A DNA stretch of 64,000 bases, taken from NCBI GenBank assembly GCA_016215705.1, contig JACRIR010000053.1, positions 18,010 to 82,009 of the forward strand, read 5' to 3'. Position numbers and translations under genes: made by a program. This DNA comes from Candidatus Poribacteria bacterium. Lineage in GTDB: Bacteria > Abyssobacteria > SURF-5. Below the pieces are notes generated by a model. The model made no database searches, was not told the DNA's origin, and worked only from the letters and a program-made list of their open reading frames with translations. Positions 40,253 through 49,612 of the stretch are shown here, in pieces. Within the stretch, counting starts at the first letter, position 1; each line of letters opens with the position of its first letter.

Positions 40253-41311
40253 ATGACAAATATCTCCTCGCATAACGAAGAAGCCGGAACCCTCGAATCC
40301 AAGCAGAATATGTTGCCGAAGATATCGGTTATCCTCGCTTTGCACACATGCAGCGCGCGGTTCCTGCGCGACTTTTCAAATATTCGCAATCTTGAGTATC
40401 CTGATTTTGAAATCCTGATAGTCGCCGACGCGCCGACTCTGAGCGAAGCCACAAATCCCCAGTTTATCGAGCTGAAGCGCCTCGAAAAGCCGGGCCTCGT
40501 AAGCATGCTATCGACAGGCAGACAACTTACCGGTCCGGGAGAGAAACGGGATATCGGGATTCAGAAGGCGAGCGGTGAAATATGCGCGTTTATCGACGAC
40601 GACGCTTATCCGAGACCGGATTGGCTCCGGAGCGCAGTCGGCTTCTTTGACAACGCACAGGTGGCGGCGGTTGGTGGCCCGGGCATCACTCCTCCGGAGG
40701 ACAATCTGTTCGAGCAGGCAGGAGGCGCCGTGTATGCCTCACCGCTTGGAAGCGGGCAGACGCTTTATCGTTTCCTGCAACGCAAACCGCGCGAGGTGGA
40801 GGATTTTCCTGCATTCAATCTACTTGTGCGCACGAAAATTCTGAAACAAGTAGGCGGTTTCTCCTCCCCCTACTACGGCGGTGAAGACACAAAACTGTGT
40901 CTTGAGATTATCAAGTCGGGCAAAAAGATTCTGTACCGTCCCGAGGTTGTTGTGTTTCACCATCGCAGGCCGCTATTCTTGAGTCATCTCAGGCAGATTG
41001 CGAACGTGGGACTCCATCGGGGGTATTTTGCGAAAATGTATCCGGAGACATCGAGACGCCTGTTCTATTTCATGCCCAGTATCGTCGTAACCGTTCTCTT
41101 CTTCGGAATCATCCTCTCGGCGTTCTCCAACGTAATGAAGGCCGTCGTTTTATTCAGCATTCTAGGCTATTTCGGCTTCGCATTCGTTTCCATCATGCCC
41201 GCAAGTCGGCTCGACGTGGCTTTTCTCGGCGCATTGGGGATCATGGCCACTCACCTCGTATACGGATGCGCGTTCATTCGCGGGCTCACGCTCAGGCGCC
41301 TCGATAAATAA
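40253..41311 (+). CDS. GT2 glycosyltransferase with C-terminal membrane segments
   Basis: This 352-residue protein has an N-terminal GT-A domain (PKISVILALHTCSARFLRDF, CAFIDDDAYPRPDWL, GGVR-like FNLLVRTKILKQVGGF and YGGEDTKLCLEI) and two or three hydrophobic helices after residue 270. FIDDDAYP carries the metal-binding acidic triad. It should work at the cytoplasmic face. The start ATG has AAAGG five bases upstream. No substrate can be inferred. Confidence 0.83.
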   Translation: MTNISSHNEEAGTLESKQNMLPKISVILALHTCSARFLRDFSNIRNLEYPDFEILIVADAPTLSEATNPQFIELKRLEKPGLVSMLSTGRQLTGPGEKRDIGIQKASGEICAFIDDDAYPRPDWLRSAVGFFDNAQVAAVGGPGITPPEDNLFEQAGGAVYASPLGSGQTLYRFLQRKPREVEDFPAFNLLVRTKILKQVGGFSSPYYGGEDTKLCLEIIKSGKKILYRPEVVVFHHRRPLFLSHLRQIANVGLHRGYFAKMYPETSRRLFYFMPSIVVTVLFFGIILSAFSNVMKAVVLFSILGYFGFAFVSIMPASRLDVAFLGALGIMATHLVYGCAFIRGLTLRRLDK

Positions 41312-41322
41312 GGGGGCCCCGG

Positions 41323-42333
41323 TTGGCATCGCCCTCGGTCAGTATAATAATTCCAACCTACAATTCCGCACGCTCGCTGGGCGAATGTCTCAAGAGCATA
41401 AGAGCGCAAGATTACCCCCCGGAAAAAGTGGAAATCATTCTCGTGGACGCGGGCTCGACTGATTCGACGCTCGAAATCGCCGCCAAATTCGGTGTGAGCA
41501 GGATTCTGTCGAACTCGCTCAAGACCGGCGAGGCAGGCAAGTCGGTCGGGATCGACGCCGCCTCGGGCGAGTTCATCGGTTTCATTGACAGCGACAATAT
41601 TCTCGACGGGACCGACTGGCTGAGCAAGATGGCGGCCCCCCTTGAGAATCCCGAAATCGTCTTCTCCGAAAGCTATGCTTTCGCGTACAGGCCCGCCGAT
41701 TCCGCCATTGATCGTTACTGCGCGCTCATGGGGATGAACGACCCCATACACTTGTTCATCGGAAACTATGACAGACTTTGCACTCTAACCGGCAAATGGA
41801 CAGGGTTGCCGGTCAAGATGACTGACCGCGGCGACTATTACGAAGTTGAATTGACAAAAGAGACCACGCCGACGATGGGCGCAAACGGTTCTCTCATCCG
41901 AAAAAGTTCCATTATGAAAACCACTTACAAACCGCACTATTTCGACATCGACGTGATTTATCAGCTTGTCGGCATGGGTAACGTTCGGGCTGCAATGGTG
42001 AAGAAAGGGATCGTGCACTTATACTGTCCCGATTTTCGAACCTTTGCGCGAAAGCAAAGACGCCGCATACATGATTTCTTGCACTATCAGCGCCTCGGAA
42101 GGCGGACTTATCCGCATCAGAGATATTTTTGGGGATATGCAAAGTTTGTCGCATCCTGTCTGCTTGTGTTTCCGCTGCTGATACAGTCGTTCCTTGGCTA
42201 CGCGCGGAAGGACGACCTGGCGTGGTTCGTTCATCCTGTGCTCTGCTGGATTACGCTTGTGTCGTATGGGTGGGCGACCATCCGGTCGTTTTTTGCGACC
42301 GCCGAATTTGACAGGAGTCAATGGAAACAGTAG
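41323..42333 (+). CDS. GT2 glycosyltransferase
   Basis: The 336 residues have SVSIIIPTYNSARSLGECL, IILVDAGSTDSTLEI and GFIDSDNILDG, the standard GT2 pattern, and two hydrophobic helices near the C-terminus (residues about 275-320). The start is a TTG with AAGGGGG about nine bases upstream, 11 bases after the previous gene. It overlaps the next gene by 13 bases, so the two are probably coupled. Confidence 0.83.
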   Translation: MASPSVSIIIPTYNSARSLGECLKSIRAQDYPPEKVEIILVDAGSTDSTLEIAAKFGVSRILSNSLKTGEAGKSVGIDAASGEFIGFIDSDNILDGTDWLSKMAAPLENPEIVFSESYAFAYRPADSAIDRYCALMGMNDPIHLFIGNYDRLCTLTGKWTGLPVKMTDRGDYYEVELTKETTPTMGANGSLIRKSSIMKTTYKPHYFDIDVIYQLVGMGNVRAAMVKKGIVHLYCPDFRTFARKQRRRIHDFLHYQRLGRRTYPHQRYFWGYAKFVASCLLVFPLLIQSFLGYARKDDLAWFVHPVLCWITLVSYGWATIRSFFATAEFDRSQWKQ

Positions 42334-43553
42334 AACCGGACCGAATCATGGGTGTGCGCGGCTATCTCTCGGAATATGACATTGTAATCGTCAAGCATAC
42401 CTACACGCCCACCGGTGGCGCCGAGCAGGAACTATTGCGCTATTTGCTTCCACGGGCGAAATCGGTCGTCTACGTGAGCCACCCTTTTTCTGATGCGCGC
42501 GGTATTCCGCTTAACACTTCCATTGCGATCTATGAACAAGGAGAGAAACGGCGTGAGATAGTTGCGCCTCTCGTGAAGGGGCCACAGCCGCTGTTTTTTC
42601 TGAAGGACGTTCTATTCACACTATGGTATTTGCGGAAGAATTCCCCCTCTCGCGGATTCAGAATATACGTCGGCGTGGACAACTTGAATGCCTATACCGG
42701 CCTATTGCTGAAGCGGCTCGGAGTGGTCGAACGTGTGATCTACTATGTGATTGACTATGCGCCGCAGAGATTCAGCAACCGGTTCGGGCAATGGCTTTAT
42801 CAGGAAGTTGACAAGCGTTGCTGCTACGGATCCGATGCCGTATGGAATGTTTCAGCATCGATGGAAGAAGCTCGCAAGGAAGCCCGCATCGATGCAAATA
42901 GATGCGCTCCCCAATTGGAAGTCCCTCTCGGAAACAGGTATTCGGAAATACAGAAGTTGGCGCTCGAGAAAAAAGACCCAAACCTGATAGTATTCCTGGG
43001 GAGCCTCACTCGAGAGCAGGGGCTCGATCGCGCGATACAGGCTATGCCGGAAATGAAACGCCGACTCCCGAACGCAAGATTACGGATAATTGGCGACGGC
43101 CCGGAATGCGCCTCGTTGAGAAATCTTGCAGTCGAAAAAGGCGTTTCAGACGCGGTCGAATTCATGGGATTCGTTGAGGACGACACTGAAGCGGCGAGGC
43201 TGGCGGCCGAGGGCGCTGTCGGGATAGCGCCCTATGTGCAGACCACCGACACATACAAGCGCTTAGCGGACCCCGGCAAAGTGAAGATATATTTGGCGGC
43301 TGGATTGCCGGTTATAATCACGCGCGTGCCGCGCATCGCCGGCCTTATTGAAACAAGGGAGGCAGGGGTAATCATTGAACCCAATGCCGGCAGCCTGACC
43401 GATGCCGTGAACGCGATACTATCATCGCCGGAAAAGCTTCGAAGACTGCGGGCAAATGCCTCTGAGCTTGGCAAAGAGTACGATTGGGATACGGTTTTTG
43501 ATCGCGCGCTTGAGCAGACGTTTGAACATTGGAGAGAAAAAAAGTGTGGCTGA
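42321..43553 (+). CDS. Glycosyltransferase family 4
   Basis: This GT-B protein of 410 residues has TPTGGAEQELLRYL near the N-terminus, the donor-side stretch IVFLGSLTREQGLDRAIQAM, and LRIIGDGPECASL. In the EX7E region it has DPGKVKIYLAAGLPVIIT, the variant that keeps Lys and a hydrophobic helix rather than the two Glu. The start lies inside the preceding GT2 gene (13-base overlap). The specificity is unknown. Confidence 0.82.
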   Translation: METVEPDRIMGVRGYLSEYDIVIVKHTYTPTGGAEQELLRYLLPRAKSVVYVSHPFSDARGIPLNTSIAIYEQGEKRREIVAPLVKGPQPLFFLKDVLFTLWYLRKNSPSRGFRIYVGVDNLNAYTGLLLKRLGVVERVIYYVIDYAPQRFSNRFGQWLYQEVDKRCCYGSDAVWNVSASMEEARKEARIDANRCAPQLEVPLGNRYSEIQKLALEKKDPNLIVFLGSLTREQGLDRAIQAMPEMKRRLPNARLRIIGDGPECASLRNLAVEKGVSDAVEFMGFVEDDTEAARLAAEGAVGIAPYVQTTDTYKRLADPGKVKIYLAAGLPVIITRVPRIAGLIETREAGVIIEPNAGSLTDAVNAILSSPEKLRRLRANASELGKEYDWDTVFDRALEQTFEHWREKKCG

Positions 43554-45969
43554 TGTAGTCACTGCGAGGCTCAAACAGGCAGAATGCGAGGGAAGCAGGT
43601 TTTCTTCCGCGGCCTTGTCCGTGGGTTGTATCCTCGTGTTCGCGGCTGCGAGCGCCTTTGTCTTTCGGGGGATTTGGAATCCGCTCAATACAATCGAGGG
43701 AGCCGATTCATCGCTGTGGCTGCCAATGTTTGTGAAAGAGTGGACGCGGTGGCTGTTTGTGCCGCGCTGGTTCCCCCATTTCCTCGCCGGCATCCCCCAA
43801 CAGTTTCAGTTTGTATCACATGCTCTTCCGTTGATGCTGTTGTTGCCGCCGCACAGGTTTCACGGGTTCCAGTTCATGTTCGACACGTTCCTTGCGGGCG
43901 CATTCATGTACGCATTCCTGCGCGACCGGCGGATGGGTCGTTTCGGCTCGCTCATTGGAGGTCTGTCGTTTCAACTGGGAAACAGCTTGCTCACGGGCGC
44001 GAGGCAGGGAGTAATGTGGAAATTCGACACGGCCTGCTGGGTCCCGCTGTTCCTCCTGTTCTTCACCCGGATTCTCGATGGACGTCCGAAGCGCTTGTCG
44101 AACTGCGCGTTTGCAGGAGCCGCGCTTGGCCTCCAATTCCTTGGCGGCGAAATCCAGTTGGCCTACTATGTATGCTTGCTCGCGCTCGCGCTGGCGGTAT
44201 TCGACTCCATTTCACACATCCTGGATAAACGACAAGCCCGGGTCGGCGGCGAAGCGCTCAAAATCCTTGGCGAACGTTCACTGTTGGCCGGCCTTTCCGT
44301 CGCGATTGCCGTCGTCTTTGCGGCCGAGGTGTTCTGCAGCTACGCAGCCTTTACGCGCGCCCAAAAGAATGTCGCAGTTCAAACCGAAGAAGACAATTGG
44401 CGCTTCGCGACCGAGTTCTCGTTCCATCCTCAAGAAACGCCTTCTCTCGCCCTCACCAACAGGATGTTCGAGGGCGGAATTGCCCATATGTCCGCGAAGC
44501 GGGATTCTAAAGGTCAGCGAGTGACGCGTATCACGGATGATTATATGGGTGTAGTCGCGATCATGTTCGCATTTGTTTCGCTTTTCGCGCCCAAGAGACG
44601 GACATATTTTTTTCTGGGCGCGGCTCTTCTGGCGCTTGTAATTTCCTTCGGTCGATACTTTCCTCCCCCCTATCGTCTTATTTACGCGCTTCCTCTTATG
44701 AAAGGCTTTCGGAACCCGCATAAGTGGCTGTTCATCACTGCGGTTTGTGTCCCTGTGCTGGCTGGTATCGGAGCGGACTATTGGATGAACGCGCCGATGG
44801 CGCGAAGCCGCAGAATATTTTGCGCTATATTTCTGTTCTTCCTGCTCATGGCAGGAGTGGCCTATGCATCGCCGCGCATTGCCGGGGCCGCCTCGCAGGG
44901 GCCACACTTCCCTTCCGCTGTTCGGAATCCGATGACCATTCTCGCGCTGGCATCCATCGCGGGCATTATGGGTAGGATGAAGAAGGCGAGAGGATCGAAG
45001 TTTGTCGGAGGCATCATCTCGTTCGTGCTCATTATTCTGCTTGCGGGTGACCTCATCGCAAACGGCTCAAGGTTTATCTTCTACTATGATTACCCTTCAA
45101 GATATGTCAACGACGATTTGATACAATGGTTCCGGGACAGGCCCAAACCGTTTCGTGTGAAACTCTGGGCGGAGAGCCTGTACTTGCGAAACATGGTGAC
45201 GGAGACGCTCCCTTATTATGGAATCGACGTCGTTGACGTCATCATGTCGAGGCGTCCGGAAAGATACTCGGAAATGCTTCGGGCGGTCAGGAAAGGACAT
45301 CTGCCGCTGGACAGGTTCCTCCAGCTTTTGAACGTTCGATACGTCCTGTCAGCGGCCCCGGTTCAAGGAGCAGGCATCTCCCTGACTCCATTGACTGTCC
45401 CAAGAACCGGCCTGAATCCGATTATGTCTCCCGATTCCTATGAGGTCTATGAGGTCACTGATTTCATGCCGCGCGCCTACGTGGTGGACAAGTTTGAGAC
45501 AGCAACCCCCGAGAGGACACTCGGTACGCTCGCAAGACCGGATTTTGACTTGCGCCGGACCGTCGTGCTCGAGAAACAGCCTGATCTTATCGAGAAGAAT
45601 AATACGAGCAAGCATGACGAGGGCAAGGTCGAATGGAACATCGAAAGCTTCTCGCAAGCGCCTCAGCGTGTGAGCATGCGTGTCACCGTGAACAGGCCCG
45701 CCCTTCTGGTGCTTGAAGACTTCTTCGACGAGAATTGGCATGGCCGGGTTGACACTCAAGAGGTCGAAGTTCTGCGAGCGAATTATTTAATGCGCGCGGT
45801 TGTGGTTCCCAAGGGAACACATTCGGTCGTGTTTACATACATGCCTGCGGTCTGGGGATTCGCGCTGACGATTACAGGGTGGGTTTTGCTGGCAGTGATA
45901 GCGGCCTCACAAGCGATACGGTTCTTGGTTAGTGGGATTTTTCAAGGAGACGACGTGAAAAGGGCATGA
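43546..45969 (+). CDS. YfhO-like multi-spanning membrane protein (GT-C type)
   Basis: From the GTG at 43546, which has GGAGAG about nine bases upstream and overlaps the previous stop by 8 bases, the protein has 807 residues. About twelve to fourteen membrane helices cover residues 20-530, and a soluble beta-rich domain of about 230 residues follows before a last helix. The early loop ADSSLWLPMFVKEWTRW and GGLSFQLGNSLLTGARQG resemble YfhO/PF09586 membrane glycosyltransferase-type proteins, which glycosylate lipoteichoic or other surface polymers with polyprenyl-phosphate donors. Identification is by layout; no catalytic test motif is decisive. The alternative upstream start at 43456 is inside the GT4 gene. 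Confidence 0.75.
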   Translation: MADVVTARLKQAECEGSRFSSAALSVGCILVFAAASAFVFRGIWNPLNTIEGADSSLWLPMFVKEWTRWLFVPRWFPHFLAGIPQQFQFVSHALPLMLLLPPHRFHGFQFMFDTFLAGAFMYAFLRDRRMGRFGSLIGGLSFQLGNSLLTGARQGVMWKFDTACWVPLFLLFFTRILDGRPKRLSNCAFAGAALGLQFLGGEIQLAYYVCLLALALAVFDSISHILDKRQARVGGEALKILGERSLLAGLSVAIAVVFAAEVFCSYAAFTRAQKNVAVQTEEDNWRFATEFSFHPQETPSLALTNRMFEGGIAHMSAKRDSKGQRVTRITDDYMGVVAIMFAFVSLFAPKRRTYFFLGAALLALVISFGRYFPPPYRLIYALPLMKGFRNPHKWLFITAVCVPVLAGIGADYWMNAPMARSRRIFCAIFLFFLLMAGVAYASPRIAGAASQGPHFPSAVRNPMTILALASIAGIMGRMKKARGSKFVGGIISFVLIILLAGDLIANGSRFIFYYDYPSRYVNDDLIQWFRDRPKPFRVKLWAESLYLRNMVTETLPYYGIDVVDVIMSRRPERYSEMLRAVRKGHLPLDRFLQLLNVRYVLSAAPVQGAGISLTPLTVPRTGLNPIMSPDSYEVYEVTDFMPRAYVVDKFETATPERTLGTLARPDFDLRRTVVLEKQPDLIEKNNTSKHDEGKVEWNIESFSQAPQRVSMRVTVNRPALLVLEDFFDENWHGRVDTQEVEVLRANYLMRAVVVPKGTHSVVFTYMPAVWGFALTITGWVLLAVIAASQAIRFLVSGIFQGDDVKRA

Positions 45970-46547
45970 AACTCAACCTCGGCTGTGGAAACAAGAAACT
46001 GCCCCTCTATGTCAACGTGGATATTGTGCATTCAAGAGCGGTGGACGTTGTCGCGGACCTGAATCGCGCTCCATTCCCGTTCAAGAATGATTCCTTCGAG
46101 GAGGTTCTGTGCGACCACGTTCTTGCGCACATGGACAACTTCCACAGAACGATTATGGAAATAGTTCGTATAACCAAGGATGGCGGAAAACTGCGTGTGT
46201 TCGCAAGCTATTTCCCCTCGACAAAGTGGTTCGGCGATCCCGACCACAAAATTCCCTTCGGTTGGCGGACATTCGACGGCTACACGAAGCTGGTCGACGA
46301 ACCGAAGTTCTACGAGAAATGGAAACTGCAACATGCGACCAACTATGGCGCCGGCTTTCCGTTCATAATGGAAAAACGGTGGTTCGTATTCTCAAACTTC
46401 AAGGCAATCAAATGGATCGGCCACATAATCAATCTCTTCCCGGCCGTCTACGATGCCTTTTTCTGTCATTGGCTGCCAGCGAGCGAAGTGTGTTTTGTCT
46501 TGAGGGTCGATAAGCGCTCGCTGGACGTTAGACCGGCGCAACGCTGA
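45966..46547 (+). CDS. Small class I SAM-dependent methyltransferase
   Basis: A protein of 193 residues starting with MKLNLGCGNKKL, which is the SAM-binding motif itself at the extreme N-terminus, followed by VNVDIVHSRAVDVVADL and SFEEVLCDHVLAHMDN. This short form is frequent in glycan loci. It overlaps the YfhO-like gene by 4 bases (ATGA). Substrate unknown. Confidence 0.8.
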   Translation: MKLNLGCGNKKLPLYVNVDIVHSRAVDVVADLNRAPFPFKNDSFEEVLCDHVLAHMDNFHRTIMEIVRITKDGGKLRVFASYFPSTKWFGDPDHKIPFGWRTFDGYTKLVDEPKFYEKWKLQHATNYGAGFPFIMEKRWFVFSNFKAIKWIGHIINLFPAVYDAFFCHWLPASEVCFVLRVDKRSLDVRPAQR

Positions 46548-46594
46548 TATGATAGAATGAGGTTCGGCGTGATAGCTTAACGGTATAGGGAACC

Positions 46595-47722
46595 ATGGGT
46601 TACAAGATTCTTGTTTTCAACTGGAGAGACATAAAGAACCCTGAAGCGGGCGGCGCAGAGGTCAACTTCCAGGAGATATTCAAGAGACTGGTGGAACGAG
46701 GCCACCAGGTCACTCTGGTTTCGAGCCGACACAACCAAAGCTTCCCCGAGGAAGAGTGGATAGACGGGATTCGGATTATCAGGCGCGGAAACCGCCACAC
46801 GTTCAACTACACGGTTCCCAAAGTGTATAAGCGCGAGTTCACCCGGGCGTCGATAGACATTGTTGTGGACGATCTCAACAAAATCCCGTTCTACACGCCC
46901 TTGTACGTGCGCCATCCGCTCTTTGTCATGGTGCACCATCTGCATGGGACGTCAACGTATGGCGACGCTTTCTTGCCGGCGGCGATCTACGTGCACTTAA
47001 TGGAAAGGATGATCCCCTTGTTCTACAGGGGAGTCCCTTTCATAGCCGTAAGCGAGAGCACGAAATCGGAACTCGTCCGGATGGGGCTTAATGCTCAGGA
47101 TGTCCGGATAATCCATAACGGCGTCGATCATGACAGCTACACGCCCGATAGCTCGGCGCAGTCGCGCGAACCGCTCATAGTATGTGTCACTCGGTTGAAG
47201 AAATATAAAGGAGCGCATATTCTCCTGCGGGCGATGGAGGCCGTTAAGAAGGAAATACCAGGGGCGAGATTGGTGATCACGGGGCGAGGGGACTATGAGC
47301 CGAAGCTCCGCGAGCTCACGAGAAACCTGCATCTGAACGGATGCGTGGAGTTTGCTGGTTTTGTCACAACCAAACAGAAAGTGGACCTATATCGGCGGGC
47401 GCACGTGGTTGTGAACCCCTCGGCGAAGGAAGGCTGGGGATTGACTGTGATCGAAGCCAACGCCTGCGGCGCCCCTGTAGTCGCCGCTGACGCGCCCGGC
47501 CTCACAGAATCGGTCCTTCCTGAAGACACAGGATTGCTCTATCCTCACAGCGACGTCAAGGCGCTCTCGAAGGCAATCATTCGGCTCCTTAAGGACAAAG
47601 ATTTGCGAGAACGCCTGGCGGCGAGAAGCATACAATGGGCGAAGGATTTCACGTGGCAGAAGGCGACACAAGAGGTCGAAGCCTTCATGGAACAGGTAAT
47701 AAGCAGGCGGACCGGAAGATAG
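46595..47722 (+). CDS. Glycosyltransferase family 4
   Basis: This 375-residue GT-B enzyme has NPEAGGAEVNFQEIFKRL near the N-terminus, VTRLKKYKGAHILLRAM at the donor half and a complete EX7E motif (EGWGLTVIE) before ANACGAPVVAADAPG. It resembles mannosyltransferases of the PimB/GT4 type, but that is only a likeness. ATAGGG lies five bases before the ATG. Confidence 0.87.
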   Translation: MGYKILVFNWRDIKNPEAGGAEVNFQEIFKRLVERGHQVTLVSSRHNQSFPEEEWIDGIRIIRRGNRHTFNYTVPKVYKREFTRASIDIVVDDLNKIPFYTPLYVRHPLFVMVHHLHGTSTYGDAFLPAAIYVHLMERMIPLFYRGVPFIAVSESTKSELVRMGLNAQDVRIIHNGVDHDSYTPDSSAQSREPLIVCVTRLKKYKGAHILLRAMEAVKKEIPGARLVITGRGDYEPKLRELTRNLHLNGCVEFAGFVTTKQKVDLYRRAHVVVNPSAKEGWGLTVIEANACGAPVVAADAPGLTESVLPEDTGLLYPHSDVKALSKAIIRLLKDKDLRERLAARSIQWAKDFTWQKATQEVEAFMEQVISRRTGR

Positions 47723-47760
47723 AGATAGGAATGACGAGACGCGGTCGCGGGAAGAACTCC

Positions 47761-48477
47761 ATGGAAGCCCTTGTGGTAGTTCCTACTCTCAACGAGCGGG
47801 AGAACCTCGAGAAGTTGATTCCCGCAATACTGGCGGTCGACAACGGGCTGGACGTGCTCGTGGTCGACGACAACTCTTCCGACGGCACGGGCACGGTGGC
47901 CGACCAATTCGCGCTTGAGACGGGGCGGGTGCACGTGCTTCATCGACCCATGAGAATGGGGCTCGGCTCGGCTTACGTTGACGGATTCAAGTACGCGGTC
48001 AAGAGCACAAACGCGCGATACGTCATGGAGATGGACTCCGACTTTTCACACGACCCTAAATACATTCCGGATTTTCTTCAGGCAATCCGGGAAGCCGATC
48101 TTGTCGTCGGTTCTCGCTATTTGAAGGGCATAAGCATAGTCAATTGGCCTCTGAACAGACTCATCATAAGCAAGATCGGAAACTGGTATGCGCGAAGCAT
48201 CACCGGGCTCCATCTCACGGACATGACCGCAGGATTCAAGTGTTTCCGGAGAGAAGTGCTCGAGAAACTGGACCTCGACGGCATTCACTCCAACGGCTAT
48301 TCCTTTCAAATCGAGATGACATACAACGTCTGGAAAAAAGGTTTCCGCGTCAAAGAGGTTCCCATCATTTTTGTCGATCGCGCGGTGGGCGAATCAAAGA
48401 TTACCTACGGAATAGTGTGGGAAGCGATTTGGCGCGTGTGGGCCCTCAGGTTCAAGAATATGTTCGGGGGCAAATGA
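47761..48477 (+). CDS. Polyprenol monophosphomannose synthase-like GT2 enzyme
   Basis: The enzyme should make polyprenyl-phosphate mannose (or another hexose) from a nucleotide sugar. VVVPTLNERENLEKLIPAI, VLVVDDNSSDGTGTVADQ and MEMDSDFSHDPKYIPDF are the three signature blocks of DPM1-type enzymes, and DMTAGFKCFRREVLEKLD follows. From the ATG at 47761 (GGAAG six bases upstream) the protein has 238 residues, the usual soluble length; in-frame ATG 47731 is an alternative. No C-terminal membrane helices. It is a plausible donor maker for the DUF2723 and YfhO-like proteins nearby. Confidence 0.88.
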   Translation: MEALVVVPTLNERENLEKLIPAILAVDNGLDVLVVDDNSSDGTGTVADQFALETGRVHVLHRPMRMGLGSAYVDGFKYAVKSTNARYVMEMDSDFSHDPKYIPDFLQAIREADLVVGSRYLKGISIVNWPLNRLIISKIGNWYARSITGLHLTDMTAGFKCFRREVLEKLDLDGIHSNGYSFQIEMTYNVWKKGFRVKEVPIIFVDRAVGESKITYGIVWEAIWRVWALRFKNMFGGK

Positions 48478-49550
48478 CGGCCTTTCACGATTATCTCAAA
48501 TATGTCCGGGGCAACGCGCTTTTTCAGGTCATATACCACGTCACGCGAAAGTGCAACTCACGGTGCGTGTCGTGTTTCACCTGGCAGAGGACGACGGTCG
48601 ACACACCCGAGCTCAGCCTCGAAGAACTCGAGAAGATTTCATCGACAATGCCCGAATTTCCTTGGCTGCTGCTGTCGGGCGGAGAACCATTCCTGCGAAG
48701 TGACCTCCCCGAAATCGTTTCGACCCTTTATCAGAACAACAAAGTCCGCCATGTGACCCTGCCGACAAACGCGCTCCTGCCGGAAAAAATACGCGCGATG
48801 ACGGAAAAGATATGCCTCTCGGCCAAAGAGGCGACACTCAACCTCGTTCTTTCCATTGACGGCATCGGGCCTGAGCACGACCGCCTCAGAGGATGCCCGG
48901 GCAACTTCGAGGCGCTCATGAAAACGTGGAAACTGGTCAGGCCGCTCAGGGCTGAAGCGCCAAACCTCTCCGTGAAATTCCACACAGTCTTGAGCAGTCT
49001 CAATTATACGCGATTTGATGAGATAAAAAGTTTCGTTGAGAAGCTTGAGCCGGACCTGCATACGTTCGATTTCCTGAGAGGCGAGCCGGCGGAAGCTTCG
49101 TTGACGCTTCCGCCGGAGGAAACCCTTCCACAGCTTGCCGGAAAGATAAAGGCTGTTCTCCGTCAATACGGCGGATACGAACGCCTGCGGAAACACCACT
49201 CTCTCCTCAAGACGGTGTACGAAGCGGTCGTCGAAGACTACTACGACCAGTTTCTGAGAATAAGGCGGGAGAAAAGGCAGACCATACCGTGCGTGGGCGA
49301 CCGGATGACGCTTGTGCTGGGGGCGTCGGGCGAGGCCTCGCTGTGCGAGATGCTTCCATCATTTGCATCTTTCCGGGACTGCAATTATGATTTCGATTCG
49401 CTGTGGAATAGCGAAGCATCGAAGAAAATGCGGAGGGACGTGTCGGCGGGAAAGTGTTATTGCTATCATCCCTGCTATCAAACGATTAACGTGCTTTTCC
49501 GACCGACAAGCGTTCTGCGCGCGCTCGCCAAAAGAGCCATAAGCAGTTGA
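48474..49550 (+). CDS. Radical SAM protein with SPASM-like C-terminal cysteines
   Basis: The protein has 358 residues from the ATG at 48474, which overlaps the preceding stop by 4 bases (ATGA). The cluster motif is CNSRCVSC (Cys27, Cys31, Cys34), followed by LLLSGGEPFLRSDLPEI. The C-terminal part has IPCVGDRM, SLCEMLPS, a further Cys, and KCYCYHPC, the spacing expected of a SPASM/twitch-type auxiliary cluster region. Such enzymes modify peptides or sugars; no precursor peptide gene is evident next to it. It sits between two GT2 genes. The long open frame upstream (from 48144) overlaps the previous gene and is not used. Confidence 0.83.
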   Translation: MTAFHDYLKYVRGNALFQVIYHVTRKCNSRCVSCFTWQRTTVDTPELSLEELEKISSTMPEFPWLLLSGGEPFLRSDLPEIVSTLYQNNKVRHVTLPTNALLPEKIRAMTEKICLSAKEATLNLVLSIDGIGPEHDRLRGCPGNFEALMKTWKLVRPLRAEAPNLSVKFHTVLSSLNYTRFDEIKSFVEKLEPDLHTFDFLRGEPAEASLTLPPEETLPQLAGKIKAVLRQYGGYERLRKHHSLLKTVYEAVVEDYYDQFLRIRREKRQTIPCVGDRMTLVLGASGEASLCEMLPSFASFRDCNYDFDSLWNSEASKKMRRDVSAGKCYCYHPCYQTINVLFRPTSVLRALAKRAISS

Positions 49551-49612
49551 ACCGGTTCCGGCCCACAGGAATTCTTTTCATGACACCATCGCAAGGCTAG
49601 GATACATCCGAG

